Shown here one piece after another: positions 45,501-56,169 of a stretch of 64,000 nucleotides of DNA (positions within the stretch are counted from its first letter, which is position 1; every line of letters begins with the position of its first letter). The stretch is from Antedon bifida (taxonomy: Eukaryota > Echinodermata > Crinoidea > Comatulida > Antedonidae): the NCBI GenBank assembly GCA_963402885.1, contig OY727099.1, positions 18,495,001-18,559,000 on the forward strand. Reading direction: 5' to 3'. Made by a program: the position numbers and the translations under genes. The notes beneath the pieces are model-generated. The model was not told where the DNA came from and did no database searches. It saw only the letters and a list, made by a program, of their open reading frames with translations.

Positions 45501-48500
45501 CTTTTTACGGACTAGTAGCCTGCATTAGTTATAAAAACATTCAACATCGTACAATATTATGAGCAACCATTGATATCACCAACAAACAAATGTTGATGAG
45601 TATTATTATCTAAAAAATATTGTATACATACTTCTCCTCCTTCTGAAGTGTAAGGATCTTTGATGTCGCAGACTCTCTCCACAAGCGACCATTCAGCATC
45701 AGCCAGGAATCTATCTGCCTTCAGCATTGACAATGTTCGTGATTGGGTCTCCATAACCTTCTTTACTGCGTTGGCCATTGCTAACCTCTGAGAAACGGAA
45801 ATATCACTCATTCCTATAAAAAATAATATTTAGTGTATAATATATAACACGCCAGTAAATACAGAAAATATATGAGTTTATTTACGCAATTCGAAGTGTT
45901 ACGTGAACGATTTTTTTTTTCACATGTGATGCCTGTATCATGAAAGGTAAGGTAAACGTTTCCCCGATTTTTTTTAGGCCATATAGGCCTATGCCTAAAA
46001 GAATATAAAGGTATTTTCCCCTCCCTACCGATAAAATCGTCCCTACAATATTTTGTTTTTTTTTATGTTTCCATTTTTTGTTAAAAAGGAATGTTTTAAG
46101 AGCTTTGACTTAATCTTATATCAGACCTGAAGATTACAATGAAGAGACATACAGTGACATGAACCATGATAGTTCCACTACAGCAACAAAATAAAGTTGG
46201 TTGATCCTAATAATAATAATAATTATTATTTGTATTATTTGTCCTGTTTATTACTGTGTGCAATATTTTAGGCAGTTTCCATACAGTATTTCCACCTACT
46301 GTAAATACTGCCTTAGAAAAAAGAAGAAAAAACAGGCCTACCGTACTGAACAATTTGAGAAAATACGTCGATAATCAATTCATTTTTTTATAGAGCCTCA
46401 TCATAACTTACCAAGGGTTTTGAGTAAGCTCTGCATTGTCGTGGCATTCACAATAAGAGTCAGTATGACAATTCCAGATGTATGAAGCAATACTTTACTA
46501 CCGACATTCCTTAGCTCTTCGTGTTCCAAGAACTCGTCAGTTTGCTCGACTAACAGTGCTAAGGCTAGGCCCACTGCTCCTCTCAAACCTCCCCACGTCA
46601 TTACGACTGCGTTACGCCAAGACAATCCATACCCAAGCCTGGCTAGTATAGGACTGAACATTGCAATTGTTATTGCTCTAAAAAGGAATAGATTCAGTGA
46701 TATATTATCTCGAAAAAAATTAACCGATAGTTATCTCATTCAAATCATAATATATAATAAAAGATAATTATCCGATAAATGCGATAATTTTTAAGCTTTG
46801 AGCAGAAGGATATAAATCGTTGCATTGTGATTGTGCTGACGGTAAAGATTGACGCGCACTGATTTTTTTTTAAAAATTGAACATCTGATTGGTTTAAAAT
46901 AATATATTGATCCAAGTTAATAATTGTTTTATTGCATATGTTCTTGCAACATTAGACATTATTTATAAGCCATTATCTACTAACATCAATTAGTTGATAT
47001 GATTATTTGTGATCCTTTGGATAACACGTAATGATGTATACAATATAATTATGTTTATTTTAAAAATCAGTTATTTTATAAGTTGTCTTTGCGCACAATG
47101 AATCTGTAGATGACAGTAAATTATGTCTATGTCAAATTATCATGGCTTACTGCAAAATAAAAAAAAAATCGTAAATACCGCCCTCTATTTTGTTTGTTTA
47201 CATAGCGACGATCATTAGAATCATTTAAATTGATAACTAGATTTGAACTCGTCACTTTTATTAGTTATCCGCATGACAAACGCCACGCCTACTAGATCCC
47301 TGGATAAGTTTTTTACCACAATTTAGCGCGTAGTTAAATTACTCGCACAGTAAAATAGCCAATCACAACTTAGTCTTATTTGGCCTGCTATATTATAGCA
47401 ATAGGTAGGAAATAAATGATTTGGGCTATATCAAATTCCGTTACAGTATAAACAGGTAGAATCATTCTGTATACATATTACATACAGTGTAGAATAGGTG
47501 AAATTACGGGACCCGGCATTTATTCAAATTTTTAACATGGCGACGGTATCAAAATGAAACATTATAATAGCAATTTCGGAAGGAAATTATCTCATTAACA
47601 ACATATTAACGTGTAGAAGAAATTTGAATACGTAAAATATAGATGCACGCTCTTTTAAATGTGATGAAGTATGACGCAAAATATGAAAATACGACTTTTT
47701 ATTTTCAACTGGCCATATGATGACGTCACAATATCTGATTGGCAAAATTTTCACATGAATTCGTATCTACAATTAAATAGCTTCCAGAAAACGTTTTAAT
47801 CATGCTGGAAAAACATAAATTACGCGAAAAAATTGTTTTTAGCGCTACGGGAATTTTTGACATGCTCAAAATGACATGAAACGCAAGAAAGTTGATTAGA
47901 AATTGATTTTTCGCTTTTTTAAATTTTAAATGCGCGTGCGCGCGTAACTTCGTGTGCAACATGTCATTTTTTTGACACAGAAAGTTAGCGCATGATATAA
48001 ATTAACTTTTTGTTAAAGTTTCAACTTAAATTGTTATATGGTTTTTAATCTATGTTTTAATCGAAGTTCATAAAATCGCGCGTAAGTCACGTTGCGCATG
48101 TCTGACGTCATTCACAATAGCAGGTGCACAACTTCACGTGAATGCCCACATTTTGACAAAGTTAAGGCCGGTGCACACCGAACGCGAAGCAGCGAAGCGT
48201 CACGCGTCATTCGACGGATCGCTTTGAAAGTTGAATTGTCATGCGTCTATTAGTTTTTCTTGTCGGTTCCCACTAAACGCGTCACGATGTGCTGATTCGT
48301 CGCGATTGCTAGGCCTAGGAGATGGTGGGTTGGCCAATACAATGCTACATTTAAAATAATCAGAGAAGATGACTCTGAAGTATTTCCTATGTAAGTTTAA
48401 CCAGAGAAGAGTTAAATTAAAATGTAATTTAACTCTTCCCTGGTTACACCAATCACAGTGTTTGGTTTTCGTGGGAAAATGTTATCCTTTTCCAAAGCCT

Positions 48501-51500
48501 GAAATGTGCATGATTGTATGTATATATCACAAGGACAGAAGAAGATGTATCCAATATCAATACAGTTACAAGAATTAAAGCATTTATTGCATGTTGATTA
48601 CACGTACATGTGATCTGCTGACTGTATTTATTAGTGGTGTTACAAATATCTTTCAACAGAGGTTATTATTATAACCATATAATTTATAAAACATTTCATA
48701 TAAACACGAACTGGGAATCTTCATAGGTTTGTCACTTTCAAATATAAACTATAGGCCTATATATTAATGTAAAGTTTTCACATTTATTTTCTAATTATTA
48801 TTAAATATTATATTATTCATGACAAAACATACAGTTTTTTTCTCATTTGATTAAATGTAATAAATATCTCAAACTCATATTTACACTGTATATTATCTTA
48901 TGACTTTTTTTCACATAAATACACTTATTTAAATAGTGAATCATTGTTTTTAAAGGTATCATTAAATAATTAATCATTACACTGTATATTATCTTATGAC
49001 TTTTTCACATAAATACACTTATTGAAATAGTGAATCATTGTTTTTAAAGGTATCATTAAATATCAACCAGATTTTCTGTTTTACTACTCCTGAATACTTT
49101 CGCAAAATAATATCAACATTTATAAATTTAAAATGTATCATCCCAAAAAAAATGAAAATTGAAGAAATATTATTATTGTTAAAAGTGAATAACTAAGTGT
49201 TATACTGTATTACACACAACGAAAATGTTTTAAATTATATTTTCAGGAAGACAATATATCTTGTCCAAAAAATGACACTAAACTTAAAGATGTATTGTCC
49301 CATAGAATCATGAAAAATGAAGATGATTAAAATCAAATTTGAATAGGCCATTTTGTAGTTTTAACAAATTTAATCACTTACATAGAAAAAAAACCCCCAA
49401 AAACTTATGTTTTCACTTATAAAATGAAAAAAATGCCATTAGCTGGCAGAAAAATTTGACTATTTTTTTTGTATTGGAGTATAACAAAACATATACATAT
49501 ATTTCCATGTGTTCTCTATTGCTAAAAAAAGACATTCAGTTCAGCTTTCATTCTATAACCACTTAATAAATACTAGTTACAGTCCAATTCCTCCTTAATC
49601 TCTTCCATTTTCTATTAAAAAAAAATGAAACAAGTATTAAAAAATTGCTATAGTAAGGCATATTGCTCAAATCATTTTTTCTGGCCAATGTATGTCACCA
49701 ACTGACATACCCATTTGAAAAAAGTCTATACAAACCTGTGTCAGCCTCATAATTGCCAGTCCACGTTTTTGAGGAGCAATTGCTTTTAATTCCATGGCAA
49801 TATACTGGCCGCTTAAACTAGCTTGGTCATTGGTGGAGTTTGTAACGCTGGTGGTAATAGCCTGAAGGATCCCATTTATCAATGTTCATCTAATTGAACT
49901 AAAAGAAACAAAAACAACAGTATTTATGTATTAATATTACTACTAGGCCTATCATAGCCTTACAACACTAGGCCTAAATCAACTAAATATTAGGCCTAGC
50001 CTAGGCCTATAAATATTAATAATAATAAGTAGGCTAGCCTAGACCTAGCCTAGTACTCATATTTAGTAGTAGGCTTAACCTAGGCTAGGCCTGGCCTACC
50101 ACATAGTAGACTAGTAGGGATTAGTAAGTATTATGTAGGCCTATAAGTACTACTTGGCATGGCCTAGCCTACTAGGGTATAGGTCTATGCTTAGGACTAG
50201 CTAGGCCCTAGTATGGCCTAAACCTAGGTAGGCTAGAAATAGAAGGCTTGCCAACTCACTTTACAAATTGATCTCTGACACGTTTTAGGCCTAGTTTTTC
50301 TGGCATTCTTCTACACAGATGTTTGTCTGAAATTATTGTCTTCATGCATTAATCCTTATGTTTCTGTCTGTGTATGACTTACTTCCCTTATCGTAAAGAC
50401 AAGAAGGGTAAATGACAAAGTATTTCCATAAAGACCTCGCTCGTCAGCCACCATTTTTTTGCCGTCGGTGTCGTCGATGAGAGATATTCCTGACTTCTGA
50501 TTGGTTGACGAACGCGAACCGCGCTCGCGACGCCTCAAAAAGTTGACCAAGGTTCAACTTTTGAAAATTCGCGTGCGAAGCCTTCGCTGCAGTCGTTTTC
50601 AACGCGTTGAAGTTGAAATTTGACTATCGTACACTGTTCGCTTGTATGTTCACACTGGAAGCGTCCGTCGCCTGCCGCGTGCGTCACTTTTTAACGCGAA
50701 ATTCGCTGCTTCGCGTTCGGTGTGCACCGGCCTTTATAAAATGTTATGTTTACATTTTTTTGAGATACGCGAGACACAAAAATGACAGAAAAAAAGAAGA
50801 ATAATACAGAAAAAAAAAAGATGAAACAGGACAGTTACAAGGAGTTATCCGCTGAATGCGGATAACTAATAATTATTTTTAACTTAATAATTATAAGTCA
50901 TATATTTTATTTATACTATTTATTATTTTTTAGACCCGCTTTATATTTTGCATTAAGGTATTTGCTTAAGCTTATTCAGCACAATTGATAAATGCCAACC
51001 CATGCCGTTTAACGTTAAGAATCACCATGTTGACTTACCTTGACTATTTTTGATGCACTACTTTTACTTTCCAAATTTGTTTAACTTAACCTTTTAGCTT
51101 GAAAGTGCTTTTCTTTAGTAATTTACCTGATTATATTAATTCCCACGTAAATGGTCAACATGTAAAACCAGTCTATTGGATCAACGTTTTCCATCGCTCG
51201 CTCTGTGATGACGACTCCAACGAGAAAGAATATGAGAGTGTTGGCAACGTATCCTAGGACCTCCCAGAACCTACACTCACATTAAAAGAAAAGAAATAAT
51301 ATTAAATATTATCAAATTCGCCACACATTCGAATTATTTTAAAAATAGTTTACATTGTACTAACCTATGTAAAAATACCTCAACTTCTGGACTTATTGAT
51401 GTTCTTTCAACGTTTACCACTAAACCAAGAACGACAACGGCGAGAACGCCTGATACTTTCAAAACCGATTCGCCAATGTAGAAAGTTAAATAAGTTGATG

Positions 51501-54500
51501 CTAATGTTATTGTGATTTCGACAAGGGCATCGTTGAAGATTCTTGACAACCAAAATGTCGTAAATTTTGCCATAAGAAATCCAAACGCTGGTCCTCCTAA
51601 TGCCACTCGAATAAAGTATACAATTATTTCCGTTGCTAAAAAAATTGAAATAAGTATTTCTTTAAAAAATAAAATATTAATACAACTTCTCCATATACAT
51701 CTACACTTATTTTATTACAAAAACCTTATTTTTAGAAATGATATTAAAGCGTGAAGGCCCATTTACACTTGGACGATAACGCTCGAAGATTAATAGATAA
51801 ACATGCTTTTTTCTTACATGAAACAAAAGAAATCTAAAAATTGATCATTATAAAATAGGATAACCATCTATGTTGCCTTTGGTGAAAATAATTTTTTACC
51901 ACGTCCTATCAAATGACGTCATGATTAGTAAGAGCAAAAATATCGTGGTGATACAACGATTTTATTGTTCTTATGGATCATGACGTCATTTTATTGGATT
52001 TTGAAAAGTAATATAGTTATCAAAGACACAATAAATGGTTATTATAATAGTTCTAGAATGAAAACTTTTATAATTTCTTTTGTTTTATGTAAGAAAAATG
52101 TTTATTCGCCGATCGTTAAAATTTGTCCTAGTATCAATGTGCCTTTATAGTATTTTGAGAGTGAATCACAAATTAAGGTTCAGTTTATAATAATTAAATG
52201 AGATTTTACATGCCTTTTTCTATTTTGCTTTTCAATATTGTATAACAATGTATGTTTGTAAGTGACTAATAGTAAAATCCCACAAATATTAATAAGGTTA
52301 ATTAATAAGTGATACGATAATGTCCATTTCCAATAAATATGCATGCTCATGAATAATACCACCAAACTTACAAGTTAAAATGACTATAGCGAGGAATTTA
52401 ATAAAAAGGCAAATTGTAAGTAAGGTAATTTAAAATAAAAAACCTTGTTTTGTTCAATATCGACTCAACTGACGTAACATTGCAAGGTAGGCTTTCTGAA
52501 GACTGAAGTCACGGGTCTCCTCACTAATTTTTACAGTTTCACTTCCTTTTCTTACAAAATTGGGTTTGTTCGTACTTTGATTGACAGAGTTTACAAATTG
52601 AATAACTCCTGGTCTAGCTTTAACAATGACATTTCAACTCTTAAAACCATTTTAAGTAAAAACTGTTTTCCACTCAGTATAATTAATGACAATATTTACA
52701 GATATCTTAATAATGTTTTCTCTCCTTGCAATGTTGCTTCAGTTGAGTCGATTATTGAACAAAACAAGGTTCTTTATTTTAAATTACCTTACTTACAGTT
52801 TGCCAAATGCGCACAACAAAGAATCGATAACATTACACGTAAATATTGCAAAGGTGTTAATATTAAATTAGCTTTCAAATCATTTAAAATTTCAAACTTG
52901 TTTAGTCTTAAGGACCCTGTCCCTGATGTGTTTCGTTCTCGTGTTGTATATAAATTTAAATGTATGGGATGTAATTCCATGTATATTGGTGAAACCAATA
53001 GACGGTTATCAATGCGGGTGCGTGAACATTTCAGGGACAAGGCTTCTCACATTTTTCAACATCTGCAGGATTCAGAACGGTGTAAGACCCTCGCTAAGGC
53101 GGATTGCTTCACCGTTCTGGATTCTGCAGATTCCGCTTTCAAACTTAAGGTCAAGGAAGCCCTCCACATCTCGTGGAGTAAACCTTCCTTGAACAAACAA
53201 ATCTATAACTTAGGCGTCACACTTGCCATATGATTGCTTGTTGCCTACATTCCTTGTTGTTTTATTATGATAATTACTTACTTATTTACATACAACTTGT
53301 CCTATTGGTATATAAGCACGCTAGGTGTTGTTTACTGTTCTGATGATGAGAAGAGTTTCTCGAAACATGTCACATTTTAAGGCAGTTTAAATATGCCTGT
53401 ATTATAAAAAAAAATGTGTTTTATCTTATTTTTACCTGTCTTTGAATTTCCTGGTATAGCCATTTCTTTAAATATTGTAAATATGACGATCGAGCAGCCA
53501 TCGTTCAAAAGTGACTCTCCCTCAATGATGGTACCAAGCTGTTTAGACGCTCCTACGGTAGAAATAATAATGAAGAATTGATAAGCGAGGCTAAATCAAA
53601 ACAATAAAGTAAATATAGTAGTGATATGCCCAAATATGGTAGTGATATGACATCATCATGTTAATATTATGGGCACATACAGTTTGATAGTGTAGACAGA
53701 GCTTAAAACAGCCAGAAAGAAATTGCAGAGATTTTGGGTAACACTAATCCTTCCTCAGTGCAATTATTTGTAGGCTACATATTTTCATTTTATACCTACA
53801 CCACCTCTTCCCACCGGCTTTATATCTCTATTTGCGCCTGCTGTAGGCTAAATTAGACAACTTTAAACGTCCGATGTTTTAAAATGCTGTATCAGTTCAT
53901 TCATCTAAAATAAAGCATACCTACCTAGATCTTTAAGAAGTGCAACGACGGCTACGGGATCAGTGGCACTGACTATAGAACCAAACATCAAAGAAACGTT
54001 CCAAGACCAGTTGTAAGTAAGTGTAAATTTAGCAATAAGAGATGTTAAGACTGTCGCTACCATTAAGCCAAATACCGCTAAAATGCATACCTATTTGAAA
54101 AAAATAAAGATAATTTTATTCCAAAATATATTCCTATAGTATAGTATAGGAAGTATTTACAAATCCGCGCGCATAATATTGAACAAACACAATTTTACTG
54201 CCAAAGAACTATTAAAAGGATGCAAATTACAATAATACAACACTATCCGAATACGATAACAATCCTGCAACAAAAGCATGTTTTAGGTTTAGTTTAGTAT
54301 AATTTTATTCTAAAAGTGTTTTGTTTATTATGCACGAGTCGTATTTCCATTTTTTATATAATGCGAAATAAATAAAGTTCAGAAATGTTCGTGCAAATAA
54401 ATTTGCCAAATGAAAAGGATTTTTACTAACCATCATTACTTGCTACTTACCTGAATAAAAGATTTTAGAAATATATGAACATCCATAGCAAAAGCTGATT

Positions 54501-55509
54501 CAAAAATAAGAACTGGTAGAAAAACGTGCATAATTAGATGAGGGTCCATGTGAGCCATTCCTGTATATAGTGAAACAGTTCCAAAACGATTCGACAAAAT
54601 TCCTAATCCTGTTCCCAAAATTAAAAGTATTACGGTATATGGAATTGGTATTTTCTTGAACAGAGTCCGAACCAGAGCTAAAAAGAATAATAGTAATGTG
54701 TGTAACATAACAGTATCTCTAGCCTAGACTAGGTTAGTTCGATCACATTAGGTTGTGCTATCCTTATGTTGGTTGGTTGGTACTATTAATCTAATACATA
54801 CACAGTTTGCAACGGTGCAGTTTGCTCCATCGTGTTTGTGATGGTTACTTATAGGCAAAAATTAACTAAAATAATAACCATAATACAAATAAAATACCCA
54901 AACATCAATTGAAACATTCAATCTACTAAACTAGGCCTACTAAAATGTTTTTTTGCTCATTATTGTTACTATTATCATTAGCGTAGGCCTAGTATTAATG
55001 TATTACTGTTACATTAATAATTAAATTCAAGTTCACATTTATTTAGGAAAAAAATAACATGCATGGATCTTACATAAGAAAAGGACATTTTCTGTAATTG
55101 TAAGTCCTATTACAAAATAACAAAACGTAAAACGTTAATTAGGGCCTATACTTTTTACACTTATGTTCGCACTCCTTAACCTATATGTAGCCCTATGTTA
55201 TATTCTCTATGCAATACGGCCCAGGTTAGACTAGCCTAGGCCTAGGCATACATATTATACATCATTGTGGTGGCATTAACACGTCATTCATTCCTGTCAA
55301 TCATAAGTCATCATTAATGTTATTGTTTTAACCTAGCTAGACTTACCTCCCAAAGCACAACACCCAAACAAAAACAAGATTGTGTATGGTGTCGGATGAG
55401 GATGATGAACGATATGTGGATGTCCATCTCCAGCTGTGTGTACTGTCCCGACTGTAACATTTCCACATATATTTTCTATTTCAGCGTGATCATGATCATC
55501 TTCCGTCAT
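36595..55509 (-). CDS. SLC9C1: Sperm-specific Na+/H+ exchanger (sNHE), complete 19-exon frame
   Basis: Sperm flagellar exchanger that raises internal pH on hyperpolarisation and is tuned by cyclic nucleotide. Exons: 55347-55509, 54451-54677, 53925-54090, 53436-53552, 51365-51635, 51127-51270, 46412-46677, 45632-45813, 45192-45347, 44514-44672, 44013-44279, 43064-43252, 42506-42707, 41989-42137, 41604-41729, 41212-41310, 39155-39331, 38520-38657, 36595-37143. They total 3,747 nt (1,248 aa + stop) and every junction is in phase. Residues about 45-450 are the exchanger (SATDPVAVVALL, EGESLLNDG, WGGLRGAVGLALAL). About 630-770 is a voltage sensor whose S4 (LFRTFRSLRMLRLVK) has Arg/Lys every third position. 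About 930-1060 is a cyclic-nucleotide domain (GEMGLLTGKPRNATV, phosphate-cassette Arg). The tail 1067-1248 begins GWTQEKVKLHLERS. The ATG at 55509 follows a His/Asp-rich start; length is close to sea-urchin sNHE. Confidence 0.93.
37212..38226. mobile_element. Foldback element 3: inverted 15-bp minisatellite in an SLC9C1 intron
   Basis: About 37212-37515 contains tandem 15-bp units CCTGTTGCCACCCGG with many variants. About 38049-38226 contains the reverse complement CCGGGTGGCAACAGG. The 520-bp centre is AT-rich and non-coding. The element occupies most of the intron between SLC9C1 exons 18 and 19. Same architecture as foldback elements 1 and 2 but a different unit sequence. Confidence 0.8.
39542..40925. 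mobile_element. Composite insertion: LINE fragment between inverted repeats
   Basis: TATAAGTTTGCGGTACACC at 39542 and its complement GGTGTACCGCAAACTTATA ending at 40925 extend to about 50-60 bp of imperfect inverted repeat (GTATATTAGTT, CTGTTGAGTTTCTC). They enclose the LINE fragment at about 39600-40850. AACCATAGATAT occurs just outside both ends (39491 and 40932). Lies in SLC9C1 intron 16. Confidence 0.65.
39600..40850 (-). pseudogene. 5'-truncated LINE ORF2 (RT C-terminal part)
   Basis: Minus strand: the catalytic RT motif HVYADDTQIYIYF (near 40760) is followed by FLKLNDEKTEYILFGSK, a stop near 40540, RNLGVEMDAGMTM, then LLYGLPQKQLHRLQLIQNTA and LHWLPVRYRIVFKIL, ending at about 39900. The 3' end on this strand has the GCGC...TATAAAAATCC hairpin tail (39605-39655). 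This is the CR1/L2/Rex-type RT C-terminus, a different family from the 5-9 kb LINE. Antisense direction does not apply: it is on the same strand as SLC9C1. Confidence 0.75.
41386..41502. mobile_element. 117-bp MITE
   Basis: AGCTCTGTCTACACTATCAA at 41386 is mirrored by TTTGATAGTGTAAACAGAGCT ending at 41502, with one mismatch. It lies in SLC9C1 intron 15. A second copy, mainly its right half, is at about 53628-53705. Confidence 0.8.
44754..44885. repeat. Dispersed repeat, copy 2
   Basis: Matches 32830-32950 in order and orientation (CACCTAAATAAATTCCTGT, GATTGGACGATTGT, CGATCGTTTAATATT). In SLC9C1 intron 9. Confidence 0.7.
45002..45167. mobile_element. 166-bp MITE
   Basis: CGTGCGATGGTACAAAT near 45027-45043 and ATTTGTACCATCGCAC near 45131-45146 are the inner part of about 37-42-bp inverted termini that begin ACAAATAACGAATG and end CATTCATTATTTGT. 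A small internal hairpin AGGCTTCGCCT is near 45082. In SLC9C1 intron 9. Related end fragments occur near 16340-16375 and 16862-16900. Confidence 0.75.
46678..48164. other. SLC9C1 intron 6, part downstream of the Harbinger-like element
   Basis: AT-rich intron sequence. Nothing recognisable besides short palindromes. Confidence 0.4.
48398..48446. repeat. Near-perfect 49-nt hairpin
   Basis: TAACCAGAGAAGAGTTAAAT and ATTTAACTCTTCCCTGGTTA pair over about 22 bp with one mismatch and a very short loop. Located inside the Harbinger-like element; possibly a nested palindromic MITE. Confidence 0.7.
48880..49068. repeat. Tandem duplication of about 92-95 bp
   Basis: TACACTGTATATTATCTTATG...AAGGTATCATTAAAT occurs at about 48890-48968 and again at about 48979-49060 with small differences. 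Inside the Harbinger-like element. Confidence 0.8.
49940..50240. repeat. Cluster of TAGGCCTA / CCTAGGC palindromic motifs
   Basis: About 300 bp are largely permutations of TAGGCCTA, GCCTAGG and CTAGCCTA on both strands. Single copies of the same motif are scattered across the window. Inside the Harbinger-like element. Confidence 0.75.
52577..53233 (+). CDS. Penelope-like C-terminal linker and GIY-YIG endonuclease fragment
   Basis: A 218-residue open frame. After a RVYKLNNSW linker, typical of the region following the Penelope RT, comes VVYKFKCMGCNSMYIGETNR with RLSMRVREH. That is the GIY-YIG nuclease core (here S-M-Y-I-G with the following Arg and the RxxEH motif). The GIY-YIG domain nicks target DNA in Penelope retrotransposition. 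The frame starts mid-protein, so this is a fragment and not a host gene, despite being open. The catalytic Glu/Asn further on were not placed. Confidence 0.8.
   Translation: MIDRVYKLNNSWSSFNNDISTLKTILSKNCFPLSIINDNIYRYLNNVFSPCNVASVESIIEQNKVLYFKLPYLQFAKCAQQRIDNITRKYCKGVNIKLAFKSFKISNLFSLKDPVPDVFRSRVVYKFKCMGCNSMYIGETNRRLSMRVREHFRDKASHIFQHLQDSERCKTLAKADCFTVLDSADSAFKLKVKEALHISWSKPSLNKQIYNLGVTLAI
53340..53371 (+). ncRNA. Vestigial hammerhead-ribozyme-like motif
   Basis: CTGATGA (53340-53346) and GAAAC (53362-53366) flank a possible stem II GAGAA/TTCTC with a GAGT loop, followed by GTC (53369-53371). Hammerhead motifs are known in Penelope-like terminal repeats. The first stem II pair would be T-C, so activity is doubtful. 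Confidence 0.4.
53628..53705. mobile_element. Second copy of the 117-bp MITE (partial)
   Basis: GCCCAAATATGGTAGTGATATG and AGTTTGATAGTGTAGACAGAGCTT match the right part of 41386-41502. The left terminus is missing or decayed. In SLC9C1 intron 3. Confidence 0.7.
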
Positions 55510-55862
55510 TATTTTCTGCCCTTGTTTACATTAGTTACGTAATTATGTTAATTGTTAAGGGCATCACAAGTGGAAACCACTGTGTAAACCACCACTTACT
55601 ACCATGATTCTCTCCAATGCATTCTTTAAAGTCTTCTCGATAAAGCGTGTAGTCTTACTTATGCGTATTCCAAACCTATTCCAATGCTTGTGAGCGGTAA
55701 TGCGCGCGTTCTTAATATGTGCGTAAACCAAAGATCGTATATAGCGCCACGTCAAAGAACTTATAACACAAGAATCTCCTGTTCGTCCGAAGCGCGTAAC
55801 AATTTCGAAAGGCATTGTGGGATAGAATAGAGCTATGGGTGGCGCCATTGTGAGCCATGGAG
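55510..55862. other. Region upstream of the SLC9C1 start
   Basis: Should contain the 5' UTR and promoter of SLC9C1 (minus strand). No TATA box can be assigned. The 94-codon minus-strand frame at 55564-55848 is unrecognised; part of it is an inverted repeat shared with 56129-56160. Confidence 0.35.
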
Positions 55863-56160
55863 TAGGGCGCCCGCATCAAATTAGAAAGTCAAAATCATAG
55901 AGGGGATCTGCTAATACTCTAGGGGGGTCGAGTAATTGACTGAGGAGTAGGGCGCCCGCATCAAATTAGAAAGTCAAAACCATAGAGGGGATCTGCTAAT
56001 ACTCTATGGGGGTAGAGTAATTGACTTCCTAGTTTGGAGGGGGCGCTTCTCCATGCTGTGAAATGGCGTCGCCCAGTTTGACCTTTTAACCCTGTACTTC
56101 CGATACTGTGTTTTGAATGCAAATTGAAGAACAGGAGATTCTTGTGTTATAAGTTCTTTG
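55753..56160. repeat. 32-bp perfect inverted repeat upstream of SLC9C1
   Basis: 55753-55784 is the exact reverse complement of 56129-56160 (GAACAGGAGATTCTTGTGTT continuing to CTTTG). The right copy is followed by a CGCCACTTCGTGGCG hairpin, and a related CGCCACG sits next to the left copy. Possibly the termini of a small element. Confidence 0.8.
55863..56025. repeat. 85-bp tandem duplication
   Basis: TAGGGCGCCCGCATCAAATT starts at 55863 and 55948 and the following about 75 bp match with two or three changes. Lies between the arms of the 32-bp inverted repeat. Confidence 0.85.
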
Positions 56161-56169
56161 GCCACGTAT

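Larger units (their letters stand above)
48165..50733. mobile_element. 2.57-kb PIF/Harbinger-like element, transposase not seen
   Basis: Ends AGGCCGGTGCACACCGAACG at 48165 and its complement ending at 50733, perfect for about 32 bp (continuing CGAAGCAGCGAA). Both are flanked by TTA (48162-48164 and 50734-50736). TTA/TAA 3-bp duplications with GGCC-rich ends are the PIF/Harbinger signature. Minus-strand pieces at 49667-49882 (GQYIAMELKAI, QKRGLAIMRLTQ) and 50356-50550 (FLRRRERGSRSS) resemble, weakly, the accessory Myb/MADF-BESS-type protein of this superfamily. No DDE transposase is visible, so the copy is non-autonomous. It lies in SLC9C1 intron 6. Confidence 0.75.
52450..53400 (+). mobile_element. 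Penelope-like element, 3' part
   Basis: The 3' piece of a Penelope-like retroelement lies antisense in SLC9C1 intron 4. It includes the C-terminal coding region (52577-53233) and downstream sequence with the TTCTGATGA...CGAAAC motif seen in Penelope-type terminal repeats. The RT core is missing, so it is 5'-truncated. Confidence 0.75.

Noticed and set aside
52577-53233. 218-codon open frame as a possible host gene in an SLC9C1 intron
   Set aside because: Carries the Penelope linker and GIY-YIG signature; it is a retroelement fragment.
55564-55848. 94-codon minus-strand frame as a gene upstream of SLC9C1
   Set aside because: Unrecognised, and partly made of an inverted repeat that recurs at 56129-56160.
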